A stretch of DNA of 64,000 nt from Pinus tabuliformis. Lineage: Eukaryota; Streptophyta; Pinopsida; Pinales; Pinaceae. The number at the start of each line of letters is the position of its first letter. Position 1 is the stretch's first letter. Below the pieces are notes generated by a model. It was not told the origin of the DNA and ran no database searches. It saw only the letters and a list, made by a program, of their open reading frames with translations. A program made the translations under genes and the position numbers. The stretch spans positions 1,684,336,031 through 1,684,400,030 of the forward strand of contig CM062818.1 of the NCBI GenBank assembly GCA_031772625.1. The letters run 5' to 3'. Positions 21,070 to 31,727 of this stretch are shown piece by piece.

Positions 21070-21255
21070 AATCTAAGGTGAAAACCTCCTTGGAGGCGCC
21101 TTAGATTGGATCATTGATTGAAAACCTCCATGAGGCGGTCAATGGGTTGGAAAAAAGAGAAAATAAAAATGGAATAAGATCCCTGGGTGAAAACATTCCT
21201 TGGAGGCGCCCAGGGCAGGCAATTAGGGTGAAAACCTCCATGAGGCGCCCTAGTT
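21070..21255 (+). promoter_or_regulatory. Cluster of four AAAA-bulge hairpins with covarying stems
   Basis: Each unit has an outer stem ending in TG on the 5' side and starting CG on the 3' side, an AAAA bulge 5' only, and an inner stem close to CCTC/GAGG with a 3-4 nt loop. Outer stems: 21070-21080 with 21097-21107; 21111-21120 with 21136-21145; 21181-21189 with 21207-21215; 21221-21230 with 21246-21255. Their sequences differ totally (AATCTAAGG, TCATTGAT, CCCTGGG, AATTAGGG), yet each pairs perfectly or with G-T wobbles. Hairpin 3 has a variant inner stem that can still pair with one bulged A. This is strong evidence of selection on structure. Confidence 0.85.
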
Positions 21256-21819
21256 GTTTTTCAAAAAAAAAAAAAAAAAAAGAGAAAAAGAAAAGAAAAA
21301 TAAAACTAATATCCAATGGCTAATTGCAGGTTGCAAGAAGGACGTTTCATGACAGGAGGAGCACTCAAATCAAGGTCAAAGGAATTTTCTTGTGCCTTCT
21401 ACAGGAAGCTCTGTATTTCTACAGGAAACATCCTGTAGAACCTTTGGACGAGCCAAATCCAATTTCAAAAGTGAATCTAATGGTGGGAATCTTTTGATTA
21501 GGCCTACAAGCACTTGTGTGTCCATCCCTTGCCTTTCTCCATCATTTTTTTCCACCTCATTGTGCTTCTCATTGTGCTTCTACAGGAACTCCCTATAGAA
21601 ATTGTGGGAAACTAGACATGGATTTCAAAAAGTGGTTTGGCGAACATGGTAGCTTCCTCAAGGGTTCAGAAGTCCTCATGCAATCTTCCAACTCCTCCTC
21701 CATCATCTCCATACCTGCATCACAGCCCAAGCTCATTTTTTCCTTCCATGCAAGCATTTGCAAAAAGCCTTGAGGCAAAAAGACATAGAACAAAATTTGT
21801 TTTTACCAGAACTTGAGGA
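21256..21819 (+). other. Element 2 3' non-coding region with TTCTACAGGAA motifs
   Basis: Copies of the family motif CTACAGGAA lie at about 21399, 21419 and 21579, with the reverse form TCCTGTAGAA at 21431. No convincing ORF. Confidence 0.55.
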
Positions 21820-22225
21820 CCATGCATCCATTTGACAAACCGTTTTATGGGGAATTGTACAAGGTTGATGGCAACATGCCTGAGCAGTTCCATGCAATTT
21901 CGGTGCACGGTTTCCAACAAATCAGCCTCCATCACCATCATCCATTTTTGTATTTTCTCCATATCCGTGCATCCGTTTCAAAACCTGTTTCATGGGGATA
22001 TGTATGTGAGTGATGGTAACCTACCCAAGTAGTTTCAGCCGATTCTGATGCACGGTTTCCGAGAAATTGATCTCTGAAATCTTCAGCCATTTTCCATTTT
22101 TCTCGAAATCCATGCATCCATTGATCACGATTTTGCTATGGGAGATGCATAATGATGATAGGAACATGCTCACCAAGTTTCAGATCAATCCGGTTTACCG
22201 TTTGAGAGCAATGACGAAAACAAGT
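21820..22225 (+). repeat. 145-bp tandem repeat, three diverged copies
   Basis: Units start at 21820, 21965 and 22110, exactly 145 bp apart, each opening CCATGCATCCA or CCGTGCATCCG. Shared landmarks are GGTTTCC-AACAAAT or GGTTTCCGAGAAAT, and CATTTTT before each new unit. The third copy is incomplete. Confidence 0.8.
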
Positions 22226-23472
22226 TCTGGTTTTGTGACCATGTAGCAGCGGTAGCTTGAAGGTGTAGATCTGAACGTGGAAACAATGGCATGCAGCTCA
22301 GATCCGGCCGGAGGACACCTGCACAAGGAAAAGCAATAAAAAATCATCAGCCAAGCCCTCATGCAATCAAAGGATCCAAGCATGCAGCAGTAGAATCAGA
22401 GCATGCAACAGCAAAAAGCTTCACAAGCAGCCGTTCGACTTCCAGGTACGTGACTGAAACTAATTCCATTGTTGCATGAATGTAATTTAAGAACTGCGTG
22501 AACAATGAGATGGTTGTGATTAAAAAATTGGTGGCCAGCTAACTGGCCACCCTCATCCAGTTCAAACAGCGCTCGGTGGGTGAATACGACATGTGTGCTC
22601 AGCCATCTCAGGAAGAAAACTGGAAACAGGTAGTAAAACTCCAGCGTGATTGATGGACGTGATTACAGGCAGAGAACAAACAGTCTGGTGAACGTGATGG
22701 ACGTGATTAGTGGTGGTTGTTTAAACGGTCTGCATGGGGCCAACGTGCACTTGGCCAGCTCACCCTCCATCAACGGAAGTCTCCATAAACAGCCAATCAA
22801 ACTCTCACCTCCGTTGTTTCCAGTTTATCATCGTCCTTGCAGCTGCAACAAGCTCCATACCACCTCCATAGTAGCAAACCAATCTTTCTCGGCCATTTTT
22901 CAGAACCCTCCTGCTTATCGGCATTCTACAGGGAGCACTGTTTCGTTCTACAGGAAACGAGAGCCGCCTACAGGAAGGCGTCTACAGGAAAGGCAGAGAA
23001 CAGCTCTGCGGAAGGAAAACCCAGAATTTTCGTTGAATTTGGAGCTCCAGACGAGGTAGGCTCGAAAAAAACTCCTCTATGCATGGTTTGTTTGTGCAAG
23101 GTGGTGAATTAAACATGGCATCGGATTGGACAATCAATGAAAATTTGCCTGTGTTTTGGAAATAGAGAGTTTGCCTGTGTGTTCCACTGAGTTTCTCAAT
23201 TATGTCTGCATCAAGATTCTTCTCCACGTTTCCTGTTTCTAAAATTCCCTTATAAGGAAGGCATATGCAGCTGTGAGAGCTAGCCTGTGGATGAAAATTT
23301 TAAAATTTGCATATCTGAATGTGCCCTGAGAAGGAAACTTGGTCTCTGTCCTCTGTCTGTAGAAGAAAAACTCTTCCTTTCATAACCATATCGCGGAGAG
23401 CTGAGTCACAGCAGTCTTGAAACCAACATTCCCTATTTTCTTCTTCAGCCACTGGTTGAATGTGGGACAAAA
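22226..23472 (+). other. Element 2 non-coding stretch before the extra ORF
   Basis: Short frames only. CTACAGG family motifs cluster at 22925-22990 (four copies in about 65 bp). No domain recognised. Confidence 0.45.
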
Positions 23473-24234
23473 ATGAATGAAGGGATTCCAGACGAGATGG
23501 CCCATCATGGGCTCATCAAATTATTAGTAGAAGATGCCCTGCACACCTACATTGTCCCCATATCATGGGAAATCTTCCAAAACATGTCTAGGGATGACAA
23601 TATCAGAGTTTTGGCCAAAGATATCACCCCATCCAGCAGTGAGGAAGAAGAACACATTGAAAAAGGTGAGAAAATCGATGGTGAAAAACCGCAAGACATC
23701 CAGGCACAGCAAGAACTAAGAGGAAAAGGAGAAATGGGCCATATTGCTAAGCCTAAAACAGGGGAGGAAACAACAGAAAAAACACCAAGGGAAAAGAGGA
23801 TGCAGCGCAGAACAAAGAAGGCCGAGAAAGTCCAACTGAAGAGTGTCACAGCCAAAGAAACCACACAAAAACAAAAGGAGAAAACACAGTCAGCAAAACA
23901 GGCAGAAACAGGCACAGGGATTTCTACAGGAAGCAGGGAAAAAGAGCAGCAAGAGGAGAAATCACCCGAGATATTGGCTAGGGAGGCAGCAACTGTGCTT
24001 GCTGCCCTAAGCACATCTCCAAAGCAAAAAGGGAGGCGGAAAAGGGGAACATCCATATACTTTAAAGCAAGAAGGAGCACACGAATAAAAGTGGGCAGAC
24101 CCCAACCACAGTCAAAAGAGCCAATTATCGTTGAGGATGCCACAACTAAACAAAAGGAGGAGTCTCCCCCAAAGTTATCCATCACCTATGAACGACGGAG
24201 CCCGAAAAACATCCACCTGAAGAGAAAGGATTGA
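23473..24234 (+). CDS. Shortened extra ORF of element 2 (relative of the element 1 extra ORF)
   Basis: A 253-codon open frame. The opening MAHHGLIKLLVEDALHTY and WEIFQNM resembles the segment YHQGFIRILIEEQL and WEKFLIRN near residues 165-195 of the 5737-7275 ORF. A long Lys/Glu/Gln-rich region follows, then a basic RRSTRIKVG like RRSSRLKGK of element 1. A further motif EEKSPEILAREAA (about 23962) recurs as KEKSAEILAKEAT in the relic near 24580. It lacks the N-terminal globular domain, so it is a truncated version. No known enzymatic function. Confidence 0.6.
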   Translation: MNEGIPDEMAHHGLIKLLVEDALHTYIVPISWEIFQNMSRDDNIRVLAKDITPSSSEEEEHIEKGEKIDGEKPQDIQAQQELRGKGEMGHIAKPKTGEETTEKTPREKRMQRRTKKAEKVQLKSVTAKETTQKQKEKTQSAKQAETGTGISTGSREKEQQEEKSPEILAREAATVLAALSTSPKQKGRRKRGTSIYFKARRSTRIKVGRPQPQSKEPIIVEDATTKQKEESPPKLSITYERRSPKNIHLKRKD

Positions 24235-24238
24235 AAGG

Positions 24239-24660
24239 ATGGACTCAAAGACAGCTCTACAGGAAGCTGAGATGGTTCTACAGGAAACTCTGGCTAAGCT
24301 GAAAGAGACAAAGTATAGGAGGAGAATGAGTTGCTGAAACCGTAGTTACAGCTATAGGGAAGTCATAACGAAGATAGGCCCTCCATTTTGGGAGAACAAC
24401 AGCAGCAAGAAGGGCCTCCAGCAGACAAGGAAACATCTGATGAACAACAGAGAGAGGACAAGCTGCAGGCTGAGGTTGAGGCACTAACAAAACAACTACC
24501 GGAAGACAGAGGACTGTTTCTACAGGAAGCTAGCGAACTGTTTCTACAGGAAGCTTGAAAAGAGGGAAGCCAAAGGAGAAATCGGCTGAGATTTTAGCCA
24601 AGGAGGCCACCAGGGCCATCAAAGATGAGGAGAGAGATTGGTTGCTCAGAGGATGAGCAA
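24239..24660 (+). pseudogene. Coiled-coil tail relic of the element 2 extra ORF
   Basis: Frames change twice. The stretch from 24239 reads ALQEAEMVLQETLAKLKETK; from 24388 it reads LQAEVEALTKQLPEDR then LFLQEASELFLQEA. Each CTACAGGAA motif here encodes LQE in a heptad-like context. It corresponds to the coiled coil at the C-terminus of the element 1 ORF. Confidence 0.55.
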
Positions 24661-24666
24661 CACTTT

Positions 24667-24680
24667 CAGTAGGGGGGTGA
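24667..24680 (+). other. Polypurine tract of element 2
   Basis: CAGTAGGGGGGTGA just before the 3' LTR; compare CAGTGGGGGTA of element 1. Confidence 0.75.
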
Positions 24681-26668
24681 TGATGAGCCCCAAAAATGGA
24701 CAATTATTTGGGCTCATTCAACCTCCTAATTTGACTTAATCCACCATTCTCATTCGTTTATTGCATGTTTTTGATTATATTTATGTTAATAGAGTGAATT
24801 TGGTTAGTCATTATGCCAACAAGTCTAATGGGTGCTTTGTGTAGCCTTTTTGGTCAACTTGGAGACAAAATTGAAGGTCTTAATGAGCACTTGGCAGCCA
24901 AATTCGTGGGAGAACAAGCTAGAGGATTTGTAGGAAGGTGTCCCCTTCATTTATGGGCCCTTACCTCGAATTCTCCACCATCAGCTCAGAGTTCAAGGGT
25001 CACCGAATCAATCAACACAAGGGCAGCCAAGCAAGTCAAGTAGGACTGCTGTTAACTCCAAGTTTTGGGCAGCCGAGTCCCTAAATTTTAGGAGGACTGT
25101 TGGGTCCTCAAATTGTATAAATAAGAAGGCTTAGGGCCTCATTTGGGTTAGCCAGTGTAGCCAGTGGATGTTAGCTAGTTAGCCAGTAGATAGTAGCTAG
25201 TAGTTAGTCATTTCATAGCCTTGTTGTAGTCATTTTGTAATTCGATTTGTATGCAATAGATTAGCTTTGCTTTCAGCTCATTCTCAAGCTCTCCTTGTGG
25301 ACAGTTTTGATGTAACTCTTCATTCTTGATTAATAAATATGAATTCAGCTTTGCACCAGCTCTATATCTCTTTTGGGAGGCTGTAGCTCTTGGGGTTGGG
25401 CCCATCTCAAGCGCCCAGTACCTCCCCTATTTATCTTTATGTGTGTTTGCCGCGTTCTTAAAATAAAATCTGCTCTTTAGATCTTGCTTTGTTATTTTGG
25501 TTGTTTTTGTTGGTTAAAGTAGCTTTTTATGTCCGGGAATCGATTGGTAGGAGTTTGTAATGCATTTAGATCTTTCGGAATGTTCTTGCTCACGTGATGT
25601 ACATGGTTCTCTTTCCAAACGAGGCTGTTGTTTATTCATTTCATTGACAGTTAGATTAAGTTAGCTAGGACTTAGTTTGTTTGCAAGAATTCATTGATTC
25701 GGTTGAATGTGCATTGTGCAGGGCATCTCTATCACTCACTCACATGGTCAAGCTTCATCAGAGCCATCTGATTCATCCCATATCTAGGCTTCTTGCTTCA
25801 CACCCATCCTCTTGCCCACGTAACCCTACCTTCTTCTCCATTGTTGTCTCAACTACCTTAAAGCCAAATCAGCCTTCCACAAATCATCTCACCACTCCAT
25901 CCATCAGTTCCTGGGTCACTTCAGACCCCCATCCTACCTCCATAACCATCCATGCATCTTCCATCAATCACCCATCCTCAAAAATCCCATTTCGAAACAT
26001 CCTGTAGAAGAACTTCAGAACTTCCTGTAGAAACCCCTGCAGACTTCCTGTAGAAGTTCATAAACACGGTTGCATGGCATCCAGACTTTGTGAAACTCTC
26101 AGAAAGAATGTTAGGGATCCCTTAGACCCTCTCTGTACCATCCCAACCTTTCCCAAAGCATTTCATCCCTTGATCCATCCCTGCACAGTGGAAAAATAGT
26201 TAGAAGCACATGCATGATAATTTCAACAACTTAAGCAAAAATACAAAAGGATGTTTTCTTCAGATAGTGATAACTTAGACACATGAATTTTACCTTCCTA
26301 GAAGTAATGGCATCTCTTTCAGTAGTTTTCATGCTCTCCTTTTCGTCAGTAGGACTAGCTGGTAGAATTAGGGTTTGCTAGGGTTTGCGTTTCTTTTTTG
26401 TCTTTCGGTTTCTTTTCGCAATTAGATTAGCTTCCTTCGAGTTAGCTTTCGTCCATCAATTAAAAAGCTTCTTCTAAGAGCTCATAGAAGTTGGCTTAAG
26501 CTCCTAGCGAACTTTTTCCAGCTGACCAAGTGACAGCTGCGGCAAGAGCTAGTACTTGTGCATACAACACCGTCGCTTCCAAGTTTGTTACCAACTACCG
26601 GGTTGATAAAATTAAAGAAGGGAGTTCCAGGAGTTGTAGCATTATTGCTACAATACTGGAGCCCACCA
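24681..26668 (+). mobile_element. 3' LTR of element 2
   Basis: Starts TGATGAGCCCC and ends GCCCACCA. TATA box at 25116-25123. It differs from the 5' LTR by a 9-bp duplication (GTAGCCAGT region, about 25155) and a 10-bp duplication (GGGTTTGCTA region, about 26372), which account for the 19-bp length difference, plus scattered substitutions. Confidence 0.9.
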
Positions 26669-26816
26669 CAACTCTAGCTTTTCATACATCAATGAACCAC
26701 AGCGGCGCAATGCAAGTATGCATGCTAGATCATTTCGCATTAGCAATTCCCCATTGTCATGGGCCCATTATCTCCATAGGCGAGTCATTTCAGCCTGAAA
26801 TCTGCACAAAATAACC
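26669..26816 (-). pseudogene. Antisense ORF of element 3, upstream part displaced by element 2
   Basis: Begins with the right target duplication CAACT and continues the minus-strand reading interrupted at 17113. Readable pieces such as MEIMGP, QWGIANAK and MHTCIAPLWFIDV occur, with stops. Continuity with 16350-17113 rests on the target duplication and orientation. Confidence 0.45.
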
Positions 26817-27410
26817 CTAAAAATAGTTAAAATGGGGCAAAATCACTTAACGAATCCTGCATGAGGGTTTTGAATATGCCCTATAGCCTGAACGCTACCC
26901 CCAGTGTTGTACAGGGAGGATTAATGCCCTCCAGTAGCTCGTACAAAGCATTTAACACTCCCTACTGGCCATTTGGAGGGTCTTAGTCCACAAATAAGGC
27001 TCTAGGGCACCTTAGATCTACAAAATTCCACCCATAAAACTGTTAAGAAAAGTTTAGTAAGGAATAAAGCAAGGTTTTAGCTCTCACTTGGGACTGATGG
27101 CACATCAAATGGTTGCCAAGATCTCTTGCAATGGTCTTTGGAAAATTTTCTCCTCTTTAGCTCCATCAAGCTCTCACAAACTTCAAAATAGTGAAAATGA
27201 TGCATGTGAAAGCTCAAAGCATCTCCTTATATAAATTTGAGAGACATGATTTTTTGAAAATAATTAAAGAGGAAGTAGTCCATTCTCCATGACTTTTTAT
27301 CATGCATGAACCCAGATAATAGGAATTGCTGCTTTTTTATACTTTTTACCGCTTTTGATGAAAGTACTTTCAGGAATGAAAAGAAGTAAAAGCTACATGC
27401 AATTCTCACT
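26817..27410. other. Element 3 spacer, no gene seen
   Basis: No domain or long ORF. Confidence 0.35.
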
Positions 27411-28440
27411 AGAGCACTTTTGGAGATATTTTATTGCTCTTTAAAAAATATAAACATCTCTGATTTTTTTGACATGGGGCTCGTTAGACATACACCGCGA
27501 TCAATAGAGCACTTTTAGGGATATTTTATTGCTCTTTAAAAAATATGAACATCTTTGATTTTTCATCATTAAGCTCATTAAATCTTGCAATGATGGTTAG
27601 AGCATTTTTTGTGATATTTTATTGCTCTTTAAAAAGTAATAAACATCTCCAAGTTTTCATCATTACGCTCGTTAAATACATGTAACGATGCTTTGAGAAA
27701 TTCTCTTTTGATCTTTTTCCAGCTCACAAACTGAAAAAGACCAAAGGAGCATTCCTTTTAGGCAATTTTTTCTTGCTCTTTAAACTGAAAAAATCCCGAG
27801 CTATGTCTTGCTACTCATTAAAATTGCTAAAGATGGCCCGAGCTATGTCCTGCTACTTGTTAAACATGCTAAAGATGACCCAAGCATTCTTTTAGGTACT
27901 TTTCTTTCCCGTTAAACTGAAAAACCCCGAGTTTTTGTTACTGGGCTTGTTAAAAATTCACGACAAAATGCGAGTTTAGTCTGTTGCCTCGTACTCGTAA
28001 CAAAATGAGGTCGACATCTATTGGAAAAGGGTTTCTCTTTATCTAGGTTCAATAGATTAGAAGATGGAAAAGTAACCGATCCGGGTATACTATTAACCTT
28101 TTGTCTCACCCGGTTAACAACTATGACAAAGGGACCACCATGGAGTCTCTCTTTACGATATTTTTAGACTCTCTAAACATGAAAAGACCACCGAGTTGTC
28201 TATTTTGGACTCTTTAAATTACACAGACAAGATATAGAGTCGTTCTTTTTACGATACTTTTCAGACTCTTAAAACATGAAAAAATCGATGAGTTTGCCTG
28301 TCTGGACTCATTAAACTAATCAGATAGGGAAAAGAGTCATTCTTTTTTGTGATCCTTTTTAGACTCTTTAAACATGAAAAGATTGATGAGTTTACCCATC
28401 TAGACTCATTAAAAAATCAGACGGGGAAAGTGGACAATAC
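27411..28440. repeat. ~95-bp degenerate tandem array of small hairpins (element 3 3' region)
   Basis: Clear units start at 27411, 27506 and 27599 (each AGAGC...GCTCT then TTTAAA), and at 28143, 28237 and 28334 (each GAGTC...GACTC then TTTAAA or TTAAAA and CATGAAAA). The middle is more degenerate. In the later units a second pair ATGAGT/ACTCAT is present (28288-28293 with 28306-28311; 28386-28391 with 28404-28409). Paired arms change together between the two halves of the array. Confidence 0.7.
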
Positions 28441-29530
28441 AACTGTATTCTGTATTTGAAAGCATGGTTTGGTAGCAATCGTTCCCTTGAACATGGCACT
28501 CCCTCATATAAACCTTCATTTTGATAGCCTCTCAATATGAACCCTACCAACTTATGAGTTTTAGCCTATAAACCCTAATGTAATTGCATCTTCGTATCTT
28601 AACACTCTGTAGTGTTCATGAGTCTAGTGTTCTCTGGTTAAAACTGTTGTCATGCCTTCTATTGTTCAAGGGTCCCCATTTTTTTCCTCTATCAATCAAT
28701 CATACATATCCTTTCATCATACCCTTCGTTATTTAGACCCAAATTCTTAAAAGATTCCTTGAAAAACAAAATCATTCTTGTCTGATTTTGTGTCAACTGA
28801 TGTAGGACACGTCATTGCCTACCTTTCGACAAGTTTCTTCCTATCGACTTCAACATTCTATCTAGGAAGATAACCCAAAAACACATTCAATGCCTTAGTA
28901 ATTGTAAACATTAGTGGTAGGTTACCTTGTGTTTGATCACGGGTTTTCATTATTGGCTCCTCATTAAATGATTCTACGAGTGTTCGACGACAAGGAAATT
29001 TTTCACACTCGCTAGTTTGCACTGTGCATCTTGGAGACCATCACCATTATCGGTGGCCTTCTTCGCATCTATTAACAGTCTCCATTATTGGCTGGTAATC
29101 AGATGATTTCGTGCATGTTCGACATCAACACATCTTATCACATGTACCGATCTATGCTGTTCGGTGAAGCGGAAATCAAGACCTTGGGTAGAGGCTTGCA
29201 TCATTCAGCCTTGTTTCCTCTCCCAAGCTGTGGAAATTTTTCTTTGGAGACAACTATTTTAGGATGACCTATTATGACATTGGATCCACTCTGTGCTTAT
29301 CGGCAGCCACCATTGTTATATCTCAGAAGAGAAAATTACTCTGATATAGCTATTAAGAATGGGAATTCCAGACTTAGGACATGATTTTAGCAGTTTATAT
29401 ATATGTATGTGTTGTATCAGGTTTTCCTTGCCGCCCGAAACTTCTCTCTCTCTCTCTCTACAAAATTTTGACAGATTATAGTTTTCATGAAGTATTTCAG
29501 TCATCGTCTTTGCCTCTAATCTCATACTTT
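28441..29530. other. Element 3 region before the polypurine tract
   Basis: No ORF. A loose repeat of about 135 bp is visible (ATTATTGGCT at 28953 and again near 29087), and a CT microsatellite at about 29443-29458. Confidence 0.4.
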
Positions 29531-29542
29531 AGGGGGCATATG
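29531..29542 (+). other. Polypurine tract of element 3
   Basis: TTAGGGGGCATA directly before the LTR start TGTTATAGG. Confidence 0.7.
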
Positions 29543-30569
29543 TTATAGGACAAAATGACCTCCTCATCAACTCAAAGGTGAAAGAAAAGATGAATGAAGC
29601 AAAGACCACAATTGCAGGCCTTGACTCCACACTAACGCTCTCTGCACACTGTCAACTTGCTTTATAAATCTTGTTACCAAGCATACAAGAACGTTAGTCA
29701 CCTTGCTAGCTCATGCTGTTAGACTAGGGGGAGCATTAGTGAATCTAAGGGAAGTTCAGAGGGTCAAGCCAATGAATTTGCTCACAAATATCTAGATATT
29801 TATCCCTAAATTTGCTCAAGAAAAGTAAGGAAACTCCAAAAATCAAGATATTTGGAGAAATTCTAATATGAGAATGAAGGAAAATGCGAAAAAACTTGAA
29901 AACAATGCAGGTTCATGGCTTTTTCCCTAATAAACTCTAGGAGGAGCTTGGTATCCCTAATCGATTGCTACATAAGCTGTGAGAGGGCCATTGTAAAAGG
30001 GTCAGAGCATTTGGAAGGATAGCCCATTGATCTGTTGTGAAACTGTCATATTCTTGAAGAAGAGCGCTGAAAGAGGGAGAGAGAGAGAGGAAGAAGAGGC
30101 AAGGGAAGGTTGATACAACGAATGGTTGTAATCACTCTTCCACTATAAATATAGAACTACAGTTGTGTTCCCTACTCCATAGTGTCGGTAATGTTGTTCA
30201 TTTAGTTGTTCATTTTGATGCTTGTCAAGATGAGTAGTTAAGTTATACACTAATATACGTTTATTGTGCATTCTTACATTAGTTTTCAAGAGCGTATGCT
30301 GTGATTGGTTTGCCTTGTCCTTTGTGCAGGAATTGTCTTGGAGCCGGCCTTGAAGGAGTTCTTCTTGCCGCATAGAGATCCCCAAGAAAATCTAGAAGAA
30401 ACCAGCAGTGTTCCTCCTCTTTCCATACCTTGTTAATTTATGTTTGATAGATGAACATGTGTGTAACTTGGTAGCTTTTGTAGATAAGCTTATAGTCTGT
30501 CGAAGGTCCCGGGAAGGCCTTTGAGGGTAGTTTTCATTCCATATCCATCGTGCATTTTACCCCATAGCA
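29543..30569 (+). mobile_element. 3' LTR of element 3
   Basis: About 1.03 kb from TGTTATAGGAC to ...CCCATAGCA. TATA box at 30144-30151. Its second half matches 9117-9664. A fragment of the same LTR family lies inverted at 45400-45873. Confidence 0.85.
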
Positions 30570-31720
30570 ATAAACAACAGACAATCAACCAATGAGATTA
30601 AGCAAGAAATGAATAAGTGCATCTAGAAAAACAGAGATTTTTCATCAAAATAAACTATGATCTATGAAAGGAAATGCTGATAACTACTGTAGGAAAGAAA
30701 AACATGAAAGAGGACTATTGTAAATAAATAAGTGATCATGATGACGAAGTTTTGAAGCAAAGAAAAACTAGACTATTAACCAACTAAAAAGCTACAAACA
30801 CTAGAAGTCCTATGAATGAGGAAAATTTGTGTTTTTGGGGTAGCAAGAGGGTCTTTGCCTCAAATCATTGTCCCAAAGGGAGGAAGAGAGGCCAAGGCAC
30901 TGTTGCTAGCCTTTTAGATCTTTTCTTTATCACTTCTTAACCTGCTATAGAAAGCACAAATGGAAGCAACCTACTGAATCATGAAAAGCAACCTATTCTT
31001 AACCATAAAAGAAATGCATCTAACAACAACCTAATCTACAAAATGAAAGGAAACATACAAATACAAGTAAAGAGGAGCTTGGCTACTTGGATTTGGCCCT
31101 AAACCAAGAGCTTCAACCCTATGAGGTAACACAATGCTAACTCAAAAAGGATTCCATCTTTATTCCCAAAACAATAACAAGATTACATGAATTGTCAAGA
31201 TAATAAGCTCGAAGTTGAGCAGAGTTTACATAACCAAAACTACAACAAAAATCCAACCTTAATGAGGCCTTAGGCCTCTCTAATTATACAAGTAAAACTA
31301 CCAACAACTTCCTTAAAATCAGGGAGGCTTGGCTCCCAAAACTCGAGATAATCATCAGTCATCCTCCACTTGCTCGGCTGCCTTCTAGTGCATGACTTGG
31401 CTCTTGTTCTCTAAGATAAATGAAGGGGAATTTGAAGTGAGGAGTAATAAATGAGGGGGATTCCATCCTATAATTCCTCTTCTTTTTCCAGTTCGAGTTA
31501 TTGCTACGAGTTGTCCACTGCATCCTTGACTTTGACCACAAAATTCATCAATAATATGGATTAAACACATATTAGACCATATGACATCATAACTAACTCA
31601 ACTCACCCTCTAAGCATAAATATAATCAGAAAATCATACACTATGCTAAGAGAATGGTTGATTTGACTAGGTTAGGAGGTAACATGAGCCCATATAATTA
31701 CCCATTTATGAGGCTCATCA
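30570..31720 (-). mobile_element. Diverged solo or partial LTR related to the element 2 LTR
   Basis: Reading leftward from 31720 it starts TGATGAGCC and follows the element 2 LTR landmarks in order: ATTATATGGGCTCAT, TTTTGGGAGCC then TCCCT, GGCCTAAGGCCTCATT (compare GGCTTAGGGCCTCATT), and AGCTCTTGG. Divergence is high. No internal sequence is attached, and the left part is hard to align. Confidence 0.6.
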
Positions 31721-31727
31721 CAATGCA

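Larger units (their letters stand above)
17114..26668 (+). mobile_element. Element 2: non-autonomous LTR retrotransposon with tRNA-Asp-type primer site
   Basis: 9.55 kb with LTRs of 1969 and 1988 bp, primer site, nucleocapsid ORF, structured non-coding region, 3' extra ORF and polypurine tract, but no protease, RT or integrase. The tRNA-Asp-type primer site, LTR start and 3' extra ORF point to an Athila-like parent, perhaps a relative of element 1. It is inserted into the antisense ORF of element 3. LTRs are nearly identical by eye apart from two short duplications in the 3' copy, so it is the younger of the two. Confidence 0.88.
9117..30569 (+). mobile_element. Element 3: old Tat-like Ty3/gypsy element, core-deleted, host of element 2
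   Basis: A truncated 5' LTR (9117-9664), primer site, leader, gag, protease, integrase tail, a second RNase H and an antisense ORF can be followed on one element. Hairpin repeats, a polypurine tract and a full 3' LTR (29543-30569) complete it. A downstream RNase H of the RVT_3 type and an antisense extra ORF are traits known from the Tat/Ogre side of plant gypsy elements. RT, the standard RNase H and the integrase core are absent. The two LTRs differ by roughly one base in eight to ten by eye, against only a few percent for nested element 2, so the nesting order is consistent. Confidence 0.8.

Noticed and set aside
23547..24185. 212-codon minus-strand frame
   Set aside because: Antisense shadow of the Lys/Glu-rich extra ORF of element 2; Ser/Phe/Val-rich composition mirrors the sense codons.
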